DNA of 49,014 nt from Chroococcus sp. CMT-3BRIN-NPC107 (GCA_019359635.1 JAHHGY010000028.1:1-49014); one strand, 5' to 3'; positions 17,161-26,072 are shown, numbered from the stretch's first letter. Notes: generated by a model from the sequence alone, not told the origin. Translations and numbers: made by a program.

Positions 17161-17390
17161 GATAATTAGTTAGTTTTGGTTGTGTTTAAATAGACCTAGC
17201 GGTCAAAAAATTATAAAAATTGGCAGACTATAAGCTTAGGTTTTTCTGGCTAAAAGTAGTAAATCTGAGAAACAATCCTTAACTTTTTTCAGCCCTTGAA
17301 CTCCCATAACTAATTAATAGCAGTTTAAATAGCCATAGCAGCACAGTATCTTTACTGAAATTGATGTAAAGTTATCTTACAAATATAAAT

Positions 17391-18716
17391 TTAATCTGAA
17401 AGGTGCAAATCTGAGTTTTTTTGTACTGGGACGACTAAAACTTTATCAACACGATTGCCATCCATATCCATCACTTCAAACCGCATTCCATCCCATTCAA
17501 AATGGTCGGCGGCGTTGGGAATGCGCCCTAAATGGGTAATTACAAAGCCCCCCAAAGTTTGATAGCTACCGCGATGTTCGCCTTGAAAGTCATTGACAGC
17601 AAAGATTTTAAAAAATTCATCAACGCTTAGCATTCCATCCAATAGCCAAGAGCCATCTTCTCGTTGCACAGCCTGGGGGTCGTCTAATTCGTCAGCAGAA
17701 GGCACATCGCCAACAATTTCGACTAATATGTCATTTAAAGTCACTAAGCCTTGAATTACGCCGTATTCATCCACTACTAGCGCCATGTGGGTTCCGGTTT
17801 GTTTAAATAACTCCAGTACTTTTAAGCCGCGAGTGCTTTCTGGGACAAATACAGGCTGACGTAAAGATACTGTTAAATCTAACTTTTCCCCCGATAAACT
17901 ACGGGCGAGTAAGTCGGTAACAGGCATAATACCCAAAACATTATCTAAACCACCTTGACAGACAGGAAAGCGAGAATTGGCGCTATCCATCATCTTTTTG
18001 CGATTTTCTTCGGTGGTGTCTTCTAAGTCTAGCCAAACAATATCTGGGCGCGGTGTCATTAAAGCACTAACGGGGCGATCGCCTAATCTAAAAACTCGCT
18101 CTACCATGTTTTGTTCGGCTTCCTCAAACATCCCCGCTTCCGTACCTTGCTCGATTAATACTTTAATTTCTTCTTCCGTTACCTGGGGTTCGGTAGATGG
18201 CCCTATACCGATTATTCGCAGTACCAAATCTGTAGAAGCGCTGAGTAAATGTACTACAGGAGAAGCAAAAGCAGCGATCGCTTTCATGGGCTTTGCTACG
18301 GTAGCGGCGATTACTTCAGGATTATTCAAAGCGAGGCGTTTGGGGACAAGTTCGCCCACAATCAAGGATAGGTAGGTAATTACCATAACCACAATGCCAA
18401 AAGATAACCCTTGACTGTAAGGTGCTAACCAAGGAATTTGATTTAAATTTTCTGCTAGTTTTTCGGAAATAGTTGCGCCCCCAAAAGCACCTGCTAAAAT
18501 GCCAATTAAAGTAATGCCTACCTGGACTGTGGACAAAAACTTATTGGGGGATTCGGCTAAGTCTAAGGCAACTCGTGCTTTTTTATTTCCTTGATTTGCC
18601 ATATTTTGCAGCCTTACCTTCCGCGAGGAGATAATCGCCATTTCTGACATGGAAAATATGCCATTAGCAACGATCAAGAGGAAAAGAAGCAGAATTTCTA
18701 AGGTGATGGAAGACAT
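17391..18716 (-). CDS. CNNM/CorC family membrane protein (hemolysin-like)
   Basis: This 441-residue protein has an N-terminal DUF21 (CNNM) transmembrane domain (about 1-190, three to four hydrophobic segments, with SMSEMAIISSRK near the start), a CBS pair (about 205-325, MTPRPDIVWLDLED and LVVDEYGVIQGLVTLNDIL) and a C-terminal CorC_HlyC domain (about 345-430). The family is linked to magnesium or cobalt efflux and sensing through nucleotide-binding CBS domains; older names say hemolysin. The length is normal. It is followed at a distance by the TPR gene and preceded by the DUF3326 operon, all on the minus strand. Confidence 0.92.
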   Translation of the reverse strand: MSSITLEILLLFLLIVANGIFSMSEMAIISSRKVRLQNMANQGNKKARVALDLAESPNKFLSTVQVGITLIGILAGAFGGATISEKLAENLNQIPWLAPYSQGLSFGIVVMVITYLSLIVGELVPKRLALNNPEVIAATVAKPMKAIAAFASPVVHLLSASTDLVLRIIGIGPSTEPQVTEEEIKVLIEQGTEAGMFEEAEQNMVERVFRLGDRPVSALMTPRPDIVWLDLEDTTEENRKKMMDSANSRFPVCQGGLDNVLGIMPVTDLLARSLSGEKLDLTVSLRQPVFVPESTRGLKVLELFKQTGTHMALVVDEYGVIQGLVTLNDILVEIVGDVPSADELDDPQAVQREDGSWLLDGMLSVDEFFKIFAVNDFQGEHRGSYQTLGGFVITHLGRIPNAADHFEWDGMRFEVMDMDGNRVDKVLVVPVQKNSDLHLSD

Positions 18717-18806
18717 TTTTTAAATTGCCGCTATTTTTGGCAAATGGGGCTTAATACTTAGTATCTAAGATGGAATCAAAGGGAAGTACAACTTAATCGT
18801 AATTTT

Positions 18807-19850
18807 TTACATAGTTGATAAGCAATTTAAGGGTGAAATCGTGGGCGTAAAACTCGCTAAATCTATGCCTGCTTTATGGGCGACTAGAACCCCAATTGCT
18901 TCTAAATACGAGCTTACTTGAATTGCTTTAATGCCTAGAGGCGCTGGGGGAACGAGCATTTTAGTTTGATTATCACTCACGGTAATTATTTGCGCTTGGC
19001 TATTGCTCAAGCTTAAAATAGCGCTACCGCCGCAAGCTGTTGCAGGTACTATAACTGCATCAACTTCCTTTGCCCAAATATCGCGCCGATCGCTTGTAAA
19101 TCTGGGGGCGCGACTTAAACCGACAAGCACGCTAGGCAAAAAGGTGTAACCTAATTCTTCCGCCGCCGAGCGCGGTGATATATTGGGGTCAATGGGCAGT
19201 GGTAATAAAGCTGGGGCGTGAGCGCAAGGGATTTTAAAGGTTCGCACTATTAAGTGACTAATCACAGCTTCCGCCCCCGCTAAAGGGTCTACTCCTTGCC
19301 CGTGGCGGTATTGTTCTAAAGCCAAGCTATCGATATCATCAGGGAAACGAGTAACAACAGCGATCGCCTCTGCTCCGATATCAATTAAAGTTTTCGCTGC
19401 TCGTAACAAACTATCGGGATTCTCAATAGTTCCCCAACTTGCACCGGATGCTGAGGTACGTAATTCTACGTTCATTGCGGTATCGGTAATTACGTAATCT
19501 GTTAGAGATAGTCCTAAAGTTGCTCTAGCAGCTTCGGCGGCTTGGAGTTGCCGAACTTGCAATTCTGGTTCGATTCCCTGGTCAAGAATTAACCCAATCC
19601 GATTTTGACGCACCGGATGCAAAGCCCAGCATGAAGCGGCAAATTTGTCAAGAGCGTAGCCTTCTACATAGAAAACATTAGGCATTGACCAGTATAGTTG
19701 AGCGCCGTTGAGGACATTGGGGTGAGTAATTAGGCGATCGCATACCGAAGCAATGGCACGAGCAACGGGCAAAGCATCTCCAGCATAACCGCCAATCGCC
19801 GCGCCGATTCCGGTTGGTATAATTAAAACAGCAGTGTAAGGATGATTCAC
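18807..19850 (-). CDS. DUF3326 protein of unknown function
   Basis: This 347-residue protein has no assigned function. The N-terminal LIIPTGIGAAIGGYAGDA stretch and the internal VITDTAMNVELRTSASGASW stretch are recognisable marks of DUF3326, found in cyanobacteria and plants. The small-residue loops and alternating hydrophobic strands suggest a soluble alpha/beta enzyme. Its ATG overlaps the stop of the upstream 61-residue gene (ATGA at 19847-19850), so the two are translationally coupled, and a 2Fe-2S ferredoxin gene lies just above them. The context suggests a redox-dependent step, which is inference only. Confidence 0.85.
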   Translation of the reverse strand: MNHPYTAVLIIPTGIGAAIGGYAGDALPVARAIASVCDRLITHPNVLNGAQLYWSMPNVFYVEGYALDKFAASCWALHPVRQNRIGLILDQGIEPELQVRQLQAAEAARATLGLSLTDYVITDTAMNVELRTSASGASWGTIENPDSLLRAAKTLIDIGAEAIAVVTRFPDDIDSLALEQYRHGQGVDPLAGAEAVISHLIVRTFKIPCAHAPALLPLPIDPNISPRSAAEELGYTFLPSVLVGLSRAPRFTSDRRDIWAKEVDAVIVPATACGGSAILSLSNSQAQIITVSDNQTKMLVPPAPLGIKAIQVSSYLEAIGVLVAHKAGIDLASFTPTISPLNCLSTM

Positions 19851-20032
19851 GTGGGAGGTGATTTTAAAGTAACAACGGCTTCAACGATCGCAGTTTGCTT
19901 TTGAACATTTACTGATGTAATCGCCCAACGCAAAGGTTCGCCCTGTTTTGCCAACTCTGCTTCAATTGCTGCTTGTAATTGGGCTGGAGTTTCTTCGAGG
20001 GTAATTTCGGCACTAATAAAGTGGGTAGTCAT
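19847..20032 (-). CDS. Small conserved hypothetical protein in ferredoxin/DUF3326 operon
   Basis: This 61-residue protein has a regular pattern: an acidic amphipathic helix (TPAQLQAAIEAELAKQG) between two predicted strands (THFISAEITLEE and QKTAIVEAVVTLKS variants). No known domain is recognised. It begins 9 nt after the ferredoxin stop, and its own stop overlaps the DUF3326 start by 4 nt. This tight packing supports a real gene whose product is made with DUF3326. It could be a small partner subunit. It has no signal peptide. Confidence 0.75.
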   Translation of the reverse strand: MTTHFISAEITLEETPAQLQAAIEAELAKQGEPLRWAITSVNVQKQTAIVEAVVTLKSPPT

Positions 20033-20041
20033 AGATTAAGG

Positions 20042-20365
20042 CTATTGTTGGAACTGACCAAATTGTAAATGATAAACTCGGTCTTCTTTTTCTGTCTCAA
20101 TTTTTAAGTCAGAACGAGGATAAGATACGCAAAGCAAAGCATAGCCTTCTTGTTGAAGTTCAAGGCTAATACCCATACCGTCGCTTTGTTCTACCGTCCC
20201 CTCTAAAATTTGGGCGGCACAGGTAGTACAAACCCCCGCATTACAAGAACTTGGCAACCCTAAACCCGCAGCATCGGCAGCTTTGAGGATAATTTGATCG
20301 TCGGGAACTTGAATAGTATGAGTTGTTCCGGCGTGGAGAATTTGAACGGTGTAAGTTTGAGGCAT
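20042..20365 (-). CDS. 2Fe-2S plant-type ferredoxin
   Basis: The 107-residue protein has the beta-grasp ferredoxin pattern with cluster ligands Cys41, Cys46, Cys49 (CNAGVCTTC) and Cys79 (ALLCVSYP). The first three spacings match photosynthetic-type ferredoxins. It carries electrons at low potential; a specific partner is not known. The C-terminal tail EKEDRVYHLQFGQFQQ is longer than in PetF, so this is probably a specialised paralog. It is first in an operon with the 61-residue gene and DUF3326, and divergent from acnB with 166 bp between starts. Confidence 0.92.
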   Translation of the reverse strand: MPQTYTVQILHAGTTHTIQVPDDQIILKAADAAGLGLPSSCNAGVCTTCAAQILEGTVEQSDGMGISLELQQEGYALLCVSYPRSDLKIETEKEDRVYHLQFGQFQQ

Positions 20366-20531
20366 ATAAAACGATTAAGAGTAGCGCCCTTACAGCTTTA
20401 AAAAGTAATTGTACCGTGACTTCCTGGCAATTTAGTTTTAGAAGTAAGGTAAAAGCCGTATCATCCCAAACTGTAATCATGCTCAAAGCAGCGCTAATGT
20501 GGCAGTAGAAATAAAAAAAGGACGTACTAAA

Positions 20532-23141
20532 ATGCTTGAAGAATATCGCCAACATACCGCCGAAAGAGCAGCGTTAAATATTCCCCCATCACCTTTAGAT
20601 GCGCCGCAGACATCCCAGTTGTGCGAACTCCTGAAAGTACCACCAGTAGGGGAAGAAGAAACATTATTGCATTTATTGCGCGATCGCATTTCCCCAGGAG
20701 TAGATCCGGCGGCTTATGTAAAAGCTGGGTTTTTGACCGGAATTGCCAAGGGGGTAATTAGTAGCCCTTTAGTTTCGCCTACCTACGCCATCGAATTATT
20801 AGGAACTATGCTTGGCGGTTATAACGTGCGCAGCTTGGTAGATTTGCTATCTGCTGATAACGAGGAAATCGCTAAAGCGGCGGTAAAAGCTCTTAGTCAT
20901 ACGGTACTGGTTTATGATGCTTTTCACGATGTTTTTGACCTAGCAGAAATTAATCTTTATGCCAAGCAAGTAATTGAGGCTTGGGCAGAAGCTAAATGGT
21001 TTACAAATCGTCCGCCGTTACCAGAAAAGATTACTGTAACGGTGTTTAAAGTACCGGGAGAAACCAATACAGACGATCTTTCCCCCGCACCTCACGCCAC
21101 AACCCGCCCAGATATTCCGATGCACGCCTTGGTAATGCTGGAATCAAAAATGCCAGGGGCGATAGAAATTATTAAGGAATTAAAACAAAAAGGGCATCCT
21201 GTAGCTTATGTAGGGGATGTAGTTGGTACGGGTTCGTCGCGCAAATCGGCAATAAATTCTGTGTTGTGGCATATTGGGCAAGATATACCATACGTGCCAA
21301 ATAAGCGTTCTGGCGGGTATATATTGGGAAGTGCGATCGCGCCTATCTTTTTTAACACAGCCGAAGATTCTGGGGCTTTACCTATTCAATGCGACGTTTC
21401 CAAAATGGAAACTGGGATGGTTGTTACTATTTATCCTTACAAAGGTGAAGTTACTAGCGAATCTGGGGAAGTAATTTCTACTTTTAACCTCCAACCTGAT
21501 AGTATCGCCGATGAAGTCCGCGCCGGGGGACGTATCCCGCTATTAATTGGGCGCAGTTTGACAGACAAAATTAGAACGGCGTTAGGAATTGAACCTAGCC
21601 CGATATTTATTCGTCCTCGTCCACCTGTAGATACCGGAAAAGGCTATACTTTAGCGCAAAAAATGGTAGGTAAAGCTTGCGGACTTGTAGGAGTGCGCCC
21701 TGGTACATCCTGCGAACCAATTATGACGACCGTAGGTTCTCAAGATACCACAGGTCCAATGACCCGCGACGAACTCAAAGAACTTGCTTGTCTTGGTTTT
21801 AGCGCTGATTTAGTTCTGCAAAGCTTCTGTCATACCGCCGCTTATCCCAAGCCTGTAGATATTAAAACTCACCACGAATTACCCGATTTTATGGCAGAAC
21901 GGGGCGGCGTTGCGTTGCGCCCTGGGGATGGAATTATTCACTCGTGGCTAAATCGAATGTTATTACCCGATACTGTGGGTACTGGCGGCGACTCTCATAC
22001 TCGTTTCCCCTTGGGTATTTCCTTTCCCGCAGGTTCGGGCTTAGTAGCTTTTGCTGGGGCGCTGGGATTAATGCCTTTAGATATGCCAGAATCGGTTTTA
22101 GTGCGATTTAAGGGGGAATTGCAATCAGGAGTAACCTTGCGAGATATTGTCAACGCAATTCCTTATATAGCGATTCAAAAAGGCTTATTAACGGTATCTA
22201 AGGAAAACAAGAAAAATATCTTCTCCGGGCGAATTATGGAGATAGAAGGATTGCCCGATTTGAAGGTAGAACAAGCCTTTGAACTAACTGATGCTACGGC
22301 CGAGCGATCGTGTTCGGGATGTACGATTAAGTTGAGCATTGAGACAGTGTCCGAATATCTGCGTTCTAACATTGCCCTAATGAAAAATATGGTAGCGCGG
22401 GGTTACGAAGATGCTCGCACTATTATGCGTCGTGTTGCCAAAATGGAACAGTGGTTAGCAAATCCGATACTAATGGAAGCCGATAGCGATGCGGAGTATG
22501 CAGAGATTATTGAGATTGACTTGAACGAGATTACTGAACCCATAGTTGCCGCCCCCAACGATCCAGATAATGTCAAACTACTATCAGAAGTAGCAGGGGA
22601 TGCGGTGCAGGAAGTATTTATCGGTTCTTGCATGACAAATATCGGTCATTACCGCGCTACAGCCAAAGTATTAGAAGGCGAACCACCAGTCAAAACTCGG
22701 CTGTGGATTTGTCCCCCAACGCGGATGGACGAACATCAGCTAAAAGAAGAAGGAGTTTACAGCACCTTTGGCGCGGCGGGTGCGAGAACAGAAATGCCGG
22801 GATGCAGCTTGTGTATGGGCAATCAGGCGCGCGTAGGAGATGGAACAACGGTATTTTCTACTTCAACGCGCAACTTCAATAATCGCATGGGTAAAGGAGC
22901 GCAAGTTTACCTCGGTTCGGCGGAACTCGCCGCCGTTTGTGCAATGTTGGGGCGGATTCCTACAGTACAGGAATATATGGAAATTGTGGCAAACAAAATT
23001 AATCCGTTTGCTGTCAATTTGTATCGCTATCTTAACTTTGACCAAATTGCCAATTTTGAAGACGAAGGGCGAGTAATTCCAATAGAAGAAATGCCCCACA
23101 TTGAGGACATTTTGGGCATTCCCGCAGGTACGCTGCGCTAG
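20532..23141 (+). CDS. acnB: Bifunctional aconitate hydratase 2 / 2-methylisocitrate dehydratase
   Basis: This 869-residue protein shows the AcnB order: N-terminal HEAT-like domain ([19 protein letters not shown] start), swivel domain (about 165-370, [12 protein letters not shown]) and catalytic core. Iron-sulfur cluster ligands are seen in [10 protein letters not shown]-type loops, [10 protein letters not shown] and [10 protein letters not shown], the last giving the Cys-x-x-Cys pair. It interconverts citrate and isocitrate in the cytosol for the TCA reactions and nitrogen assimilation. I chose the ATG at 20532 because the protein start there matches the family; the open frame further upstream (from 20499) does not. 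A hairpin follows the stop. Confidence 0.97.
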   Translation: MLEEYRQHTAERAALNIPPSPLDAPQTSQLCELLKVPPVGEEETLLHLLRDRISPGVDPAAYVKAGFLTGIAKGVISSPLVSPTYAIELLGTMLGGYNVRSLVDLLSADNEEIAKAAVKALSHTVLVYDAFHDVFDLAEINLYAKQVIEAWAEAKWFTNRPPLPEKITVTVFKVPGETNTDDLSPAPHATTRPDIPMHALVMLESKMPGAIEIIKELKQKGHPVAYVGDVVGTGSSRKSAINSVLWHIGQDIPYVPNKRSGGYILGSAIAPIFFNTAEDSGALPIQCDVSKMETGMVVTIYPYKGEVTSESGEVISTFNLQPDSIADEVRAGGRIPLLIGRSLTDKIRTALGIEPSPIFIRPRPPVDTGKGYTLAQKMVGKACGLVGVRPGTSCEPIMTTVGSQDTTGPMTRDELKELACLGFSADLVLQSFCHTAAYPKPVDIKTHHELPDFMAERGGVALRPGDGIIHSWLNRMLLPDTVGTGGDSHTRFPLGISFPAGSGLVAFAGALGLMPLDMPESVLVRFKGELQSGVTLRDIVNAIPYIAIQKGLLTVSKENKKNIFSGRIMEIEGLPDLKVEQAFELTDATAERSCSGCTIKLSIETVSEYLRSNIALMKNMVARGYEDARTIMRRVAKMEQWLANPILMEADSDAEYAEIIEIDLNEITEPIVAAPNDPDNVKLLSEVAGDAVQEVFIGSCMTNIGHYRATAKVLEGEPPVKTRLWICPPTRMDEHQLKEEGVYSTFGAAGARTEMPGCSLCMGNQARVGDGTTVFSTSTRNFNNRMGKGAQVYLGSAELAAVCAMLGRIPTVQEYMEIVANKINPFAVNLYRYLNFDQIANFEDEGRVIPIEEMPHIEDILGIPAGTLR

Positions 23142-23154
23142 TCAATAATAAGTA

Positions 23155-23181
23155 GCAGGGTAGTTTATCAAAGTACCCTGC
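23155..23181 (+). terminator. Hairpin after acnB
   Basis: GCAGGGTA (23155-23162) and TACCCTGC (23174-23181) form a perfect 8-bp stem with an 11-nt loop, 13 nt past the acnB stop. No U-tract follows, so termination may be weak, and read-through into the small downstream gene is possible. Confidence 0.5.
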
Positions 23182-23200
23182 CACATTTGAATAATAACGA

Positions 23201-23425
23201 GTGAAATCTAGGGAGTTTTATACAGTAGTAATTAGACAAAGTGCAGGCTATTGGGTTAGCTTGTGTCTAGAAAATGGAATTGTTGGGCAGGGGAATAATC
23301 AACAAGAATCCATTGATAAGGTAAAAGAGGCAATTGAGTCTTTCCAAGCTGTTCGGGCAATTGAAAATAATATTTATACTGCTCCTATTTCTATAGAAGA
23401 ACTGCATAATTTTTCAAATATTTGA
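23201..23425 (+). CDS. HicB-like antitoxin, orphan
   Basis: This 74-residue protein reads FYTVVIRQSAGYWVSLCLEN and GIVGQGNNQQESIDKVKEAI, the partial RNase H-like fold of HicB antitoxins. It starts with GTG at 23201; no ATG is available. HicA, the usual toxin partner (a small dsRNA-binding RNase with a catalytic His), is not found on either side. It is the first gene of a plus-strand run of small genes between acnB and an LD-carboxypeptidase gene. It may act on a toxin elsewhere or be a leftover of a lost pair. Confidence 0.75.
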   Translation: MKSREFYTVVIRQSAGYWVSLCLENGIVGQGNNQQESIDKVKEAIESFQAVRAIENNIYTAPISIEELHNFSNI

Positions 23426-23438
23426 AGTAGATAGGTAA

Positions 23439-24131
23439 ATGTTTTTTGTAATGGACATAATAGAATACTTGTCGGAAACAGAGTACGCGGTCAAAAACAT
23501 CATAAATTTAATTTCACACGATAAAAAAAGCTTGAACGAATACCTAGTAGACTTAAATAACCTAAAAAAGCAACTTTCTCCATTTGAAGAATTATATAAA
23601 GATTATGTTTCAAAAGATATCTCGGATGATTTTTGCGATCTACAGGTCATGTATGCCGCTCAACGTTATTATAATTATGAAGAAAAGAACAGAGATAAAA
23701 AGCAAAAATTTTTAACAGAAATCAATATTTTAAGTGAAAAACTTAAAATTAAGCAGAGTCAATTAGATACAAGAAAATTTTCAATTAAGTGTCTTTGTGG
23801 CGCAATGCTACAAATAGCAAAACAAGGCTTGTCTATCTGCTATGGCAAAGAAGAAAGCTGCGTTGAAGTTAAAAGAATAGCAGGAGAAAGAATATCAAAT
23901 ATTATTTTTCAGGCAAGAAATCAATCAATACACTTTGAAGAAAGTTTAAACAACAAAGTGATTAGCTGTTTTAATAATTTAGAGCAACAACTTGGCAACA
24001 ACGTCTCAATTGATCAAGCACAAAATATTAATTTAGCTGATGTCATAGTTATAGATGTTCTTGTTTGGAATAGTTATGATAACTTTTATACAGATATGAT
24101 TGCATTCAAAAATGAATTGAAAGCTCAATAA
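23439..24131 (+). CDS. Unknown protein with HEPN-like RNxxxH motif
   Basis: I do not recognise a named family for this 230-residue protein. The sequence is mostly alpha-helical, Lys- and Asn-rich, with a coiled-coil-like N-terminal half (about 15-115). The segment ARNQSIHFEES (about residues 166-176) fits the R-x4-H motif of HEPN RNases, including the polar residue straight after Arg. Its base composition is more AT-rich than the flanking housekeeping genes and it contains no HIP1 site. It starts 13 nt after the HicB-like gene and is followed by a RelE-type toxin-antitoxin pair, which makes a toxin or defence role plausible but unproven. The second ATG (residue 5) is an alternative start. Confidence 0.6.
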   Translation: MFFVMDIIEYLSETEYAVKNIINLISHDKKSLNEYLVDLNNLKKQLSPFEELYKDYVSKDISDDFCDLQVMYAAQRYYNYEEKNRDKKQKFLTEINILSEKLKIKQSQLDTRKFSIKCLCGAMLQIAKQGLSICYGKEESCVEVKRIAGERISNIIFQARNQSIHFEESLNNKVISCFNNLEQQLGNNVSIDQAQNINLADVIVIDVLVWNSYDNFYTDMIAFKNELKAQ

Positions 24132-24140
24132 AAATTGAGC
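24123..24140 (+). promoter_or_regulatory. Perfect hairpin spanning the HEPN-like gene's stop codon
   Basis: GCTCAAT (24123-24129), loop AAAA, ATTGAGC (24134-24140) form a perfect 7-bp stem covering the TAA stop and ending 36 nt before the antitoxin ATG. It could be a short terminator or an operator for the antitoxin. The sequence supports the structure, not the role. Confidence 0.4.
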
Positions 24141-24159
24141 AATATATGTTTAGGATTAC

Positions 24160-24166
24160 AGGAGGA
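24160..24166 (+). promoter_or_regulatory. Strong ribosome binding site of the antitoxin gene
   Basis: AGGAGGA lies 9 nt upstream of the antitoxin ATG at 24176. Such a full Shine-Dalgarno sequence is rarer in cyanobacteria than weak ones, and here it would favour abundant antitoxin. The toxin start downstream has none and depends on coupling. Confidence 0.7.
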
Positions 24167-24175
24167 ATTACTTAA

Positions 24176-24388
24176 ATGCTTGAAATTCACAAAAATTATG
24201 TCTTGGACGAAAAGCAGCAACCTATCGCTGTACAAATTCCCATTGCTGAGTTTGAACAAATTGAGGAAATCCTTGAAAACTATGGTTTAGCAAAACTAAT
24301 GGAGGAAACTCATGGTGAAGAACAACTTGCTAGAAATGAAGCATTAAAGTTTTATCAATTGCTAAAGGGTAGTAATGTGGAAAGTTGA
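24176..24388 (+). CDS. Type II antitoxin (RelB/Phd-like)
   Basis: The 70-residue protein has an N-terminal strand-turn region (MLEIHKNYVLDEKQQPIAVQ) followed by helices (EFEQIEEILENYGLAKLMEE), as in antitoxins that pair with RelE/ParE toxins in cyanobacteria. It overlaps the toxin gene by 14 nt, the usual arrangement for tight co-translation. It would neutralise the toxin and, with it, repress the operon. The preceding AGGAGGA ribosome binding site supports the ATG at 24176. Confidence 0.8.
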   Translation: MLEIHKNYVLDEKQQPIAVQIPIAEFEQIEEILENYGLAKLMEETHGEEQLARNEALKFYQLLKGSNVES

Positions 24389-24647
24389 ATATACTAAGCG
24401 GTTTTTGAAAGAATTAGCTGGTTTACCTGTAGAAATTCAAACCCGTGTTGAACCTATTGTATTTACAGAACTAGAGTCAGAAAATCCGTTTGCACTTGGA
24501 TATATTGAAAAAATGACTGGTTATACTGACAAATATAAAATTCGTGTAGGTGATTATCGGATTGGAATCTCGATTGATAAACAGATAAAGACATTAATCT
24601 GTCAAAGAATTGCTCACCGTAAAGAAATCTACAGAATTTTTCCTTAA
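24375..24647 (+). CDS. RelE/ParE-family toxin
   Basis: This 90-residue protein has the compact RelE/ParE fold. The N-terminal VEYTKRFLKELAGLP helix region, the central YKIRVGDYRIGISI strand with conserved Arg, and the C-terminal AHRKEIYRIFP hold the basic and aromatic residues typical of ribosome-dependent mRNA interferases. RelE-type mRNA cleavage fits better than ParE gyrase inhibition because the C-terminal Arg and Tyr are present; this is a family-based judgement. It overlaps the antitoxin by 14 nt in a different frame. Confidence 0.87.
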   Translation: MWKVEYTKRFLKELAGLPVEIQTRVEPIVFTELESENPFALGYIEKMTGYTDKYKIRVGDYRIGISIDKQIKTLICQRIAHRKEIYRIFP

Positions 24648-24702
24648 GGTGCGATCCCGTATCAACTAGATAATTTCAATAGAAAGATACAAAGTAAATA
24701 AG

Positions 24703-24927
24703 ATGAATTGGCAAGACCACATTATTATTAATCCAGAGATATTGGTAGGAAAGCCAGTAATTAGAGGTACTCGTTTGTCTGTAGAATTTATTATCAATCT
24801 TTTAGCTCAAGGATGGTTAGAAGCAGACATACTGAAAAACTATCCAGGAATAACACAAAAAGATATAAAAGCTTGTCTAAGCTACGCGAGTAATGCTTTA
24901 AAAACAGAAGATAAAGCCACTAAGTAA
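24703..24927 (+). CDS. DUF433 antitoxin-like protein, orphan
   Basis: The 74-residue protein has the DUF433 pattern: INPEILVGKPVIRGTRLSV, then LLAQGWLEADILKNYPGIT, a winged or homeodomain-like DNA-binding helix set. DUF433 genes are commonly followed by a DUF5615 PIN-like toxin gene. Here the next plus-strand gene is absent: two HIP1 sites and a convergent LD-carboxypeptidase gene follow. It is therefore an antitoxin without its usual partner. The start is the only good ATG. Confidence 0.85.
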   Translation: MNWQDHIIINPEILVGKPVIRGTRLSVEFIINLLAQGWLEADILKNYPGITQKDIKACLSYASNALKTEDKATK

Positions 24928-24980
24928 TTTGTAAAGCGATCGCATCCCAACTCCCAAAAGTGCGATCGCACATTCCCAAC

Positions 24981-26018
24981 TTACACAACCGCCGCCTCTA
25001 ACATCCTAATAATTCCTGCATTAGCATCAATTTCAACATCTAAGCCAATAGGCAATGTTACTATATTTTCCACATGACCGATCGCCGCACCGTAATAAGC
25101 AGGAATTTTTAAGGGTTGAATATGTCCCCATACTATTTCTTCTAAAGTTAGCGAACCATAGTCAGCATCAGGCGTACAGCCTGGACATTGCCCAAAAATA
25201 AAGCCTGCTAGTTTGTCAAATACTCCAGCAATTTTTAGGTGAGTCATCAAGCGATCTAAACGATAGATATTTTCGCCTGTATCTTCTAAAAATAAAATTG
25301 CCCCAGCCATATTAGGCAAGTAAGGAGAACCCACAATTCCCGACAACACCGACAAGTTACCGCCTATAAGTTTGCCTTTGGCAATTCCAGGAGTAATAGT
25401 TTGAATACGGTTTTTTACCTGCATTAAGCGATCGCTATCATCACCATCTTTAACATTTGCAATAGTTACAGTTTCTCCAGCAAACAACACGCGGCGGAAA
25501 TATACAGTTTGACTTTTTCGCCACGAAGTTAAGCCATGAGGCCCATGGAAAGTTACTAATTGAGTACGGGCATTAATTCCTAAAATCAAAGCGGTAATAT
25601 CGCTAAAACCGATAATAATTTTAGGGTTTTGGCGGATAACTTCATAATCTAAATAAGGCAAAATGCGGCTGCATCCCCAACCACCGCGAATTGGCAATAA
25701 AGCCGCTATTTGCGGGTCTTTAAAAAATTGATTGATGTCTGAAGCGCGATCGCTATCTGTTCCGGCTAAATAACCATAGCGATCGCCCACATGAGGAGCA
25801 AGCTTAGGTACAAGGCCTAGACCCCGCACGGCATCTAAAACTATATTCAGTTCTTCTTGCACAAAAGTAGCGCTTGCAGGGCTAATAATGCCTACTATCG
25901 CCCCAGTTTTTAAACGCGGAGGTTTTAATTGAGAGGAATTTTTTGCTATTGCTGTTTTTAAAGGCACTAAAACGGAAGTGGTTGCAGCAAGCTGAAGAAA
26001 TTGGCGGCGATTTAGCAT
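24981..26018 (-). CDS. LD-carboxypeptidase (peptidase family S66)
   Basis: This 345-residue protein trims the terminal D-Ala from tetrapeptides in murein recycling, or, in the MccF branch, cleaves peptide-nucleotide antibiotics. The nucleophile is Ser139 in IIIGFSDITAL. LEDTGENIYRLDR supplies the catalytic Glu and AIGHVENIVTLPIG the His. The N-terminus NRRQFLQLAATTSVLVPL is a twin-arginine-type signal, so export by Tat is likely; this is unusual for the cytoplasmic LdcA of E. coli. It is the last gene of the folK-to-nblS minus-strand run, 54 nt below nblS. Confidence 0.9.
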   Translation of the reverse strand: MLNRRQFLQLAATTSVLVPLKTAIAKNSSQLKPPRLKTGAIVGIISPASATFVQEELNIVLDAVRGLGLVPKLAPHVGDRYGYLAGTDSDRASDINQFFKDPQIAALLPIRGGWGCSRILPYLDYEVIRQNPKIIIGFSDITALILGINARTQLVTFHGPHGLTSWRKSQTVYFRRVLFAGETVTIANVKDGDDSDRLMQVKNRIQTITPGIAKGKLIGGNLSVLSGIVGSPYLPNMAGAILFLEDTGENIYRLDRLMTHLKIAGVFDKLAGFIFGQCPGCTPDADYGSLTLEEIVWGHIQPLKIPAYYGAAIGHVENIVTLPIGLDVEIDANAGIIRMLEAAVV

Positions 26019-26072
26019 TTAGTTTGTTAAAGCTTTCACCTTTGTACACTAAAAGCTGGTGTTGATGACGTT

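Noticed and set aside
24930-24975. Paired palindromes between the DUF433 and LD-carboxypeptidase genes as operators
   Set aside because: Both are HIP1 sites (GCGATCGC), which are scattered throughout the window.
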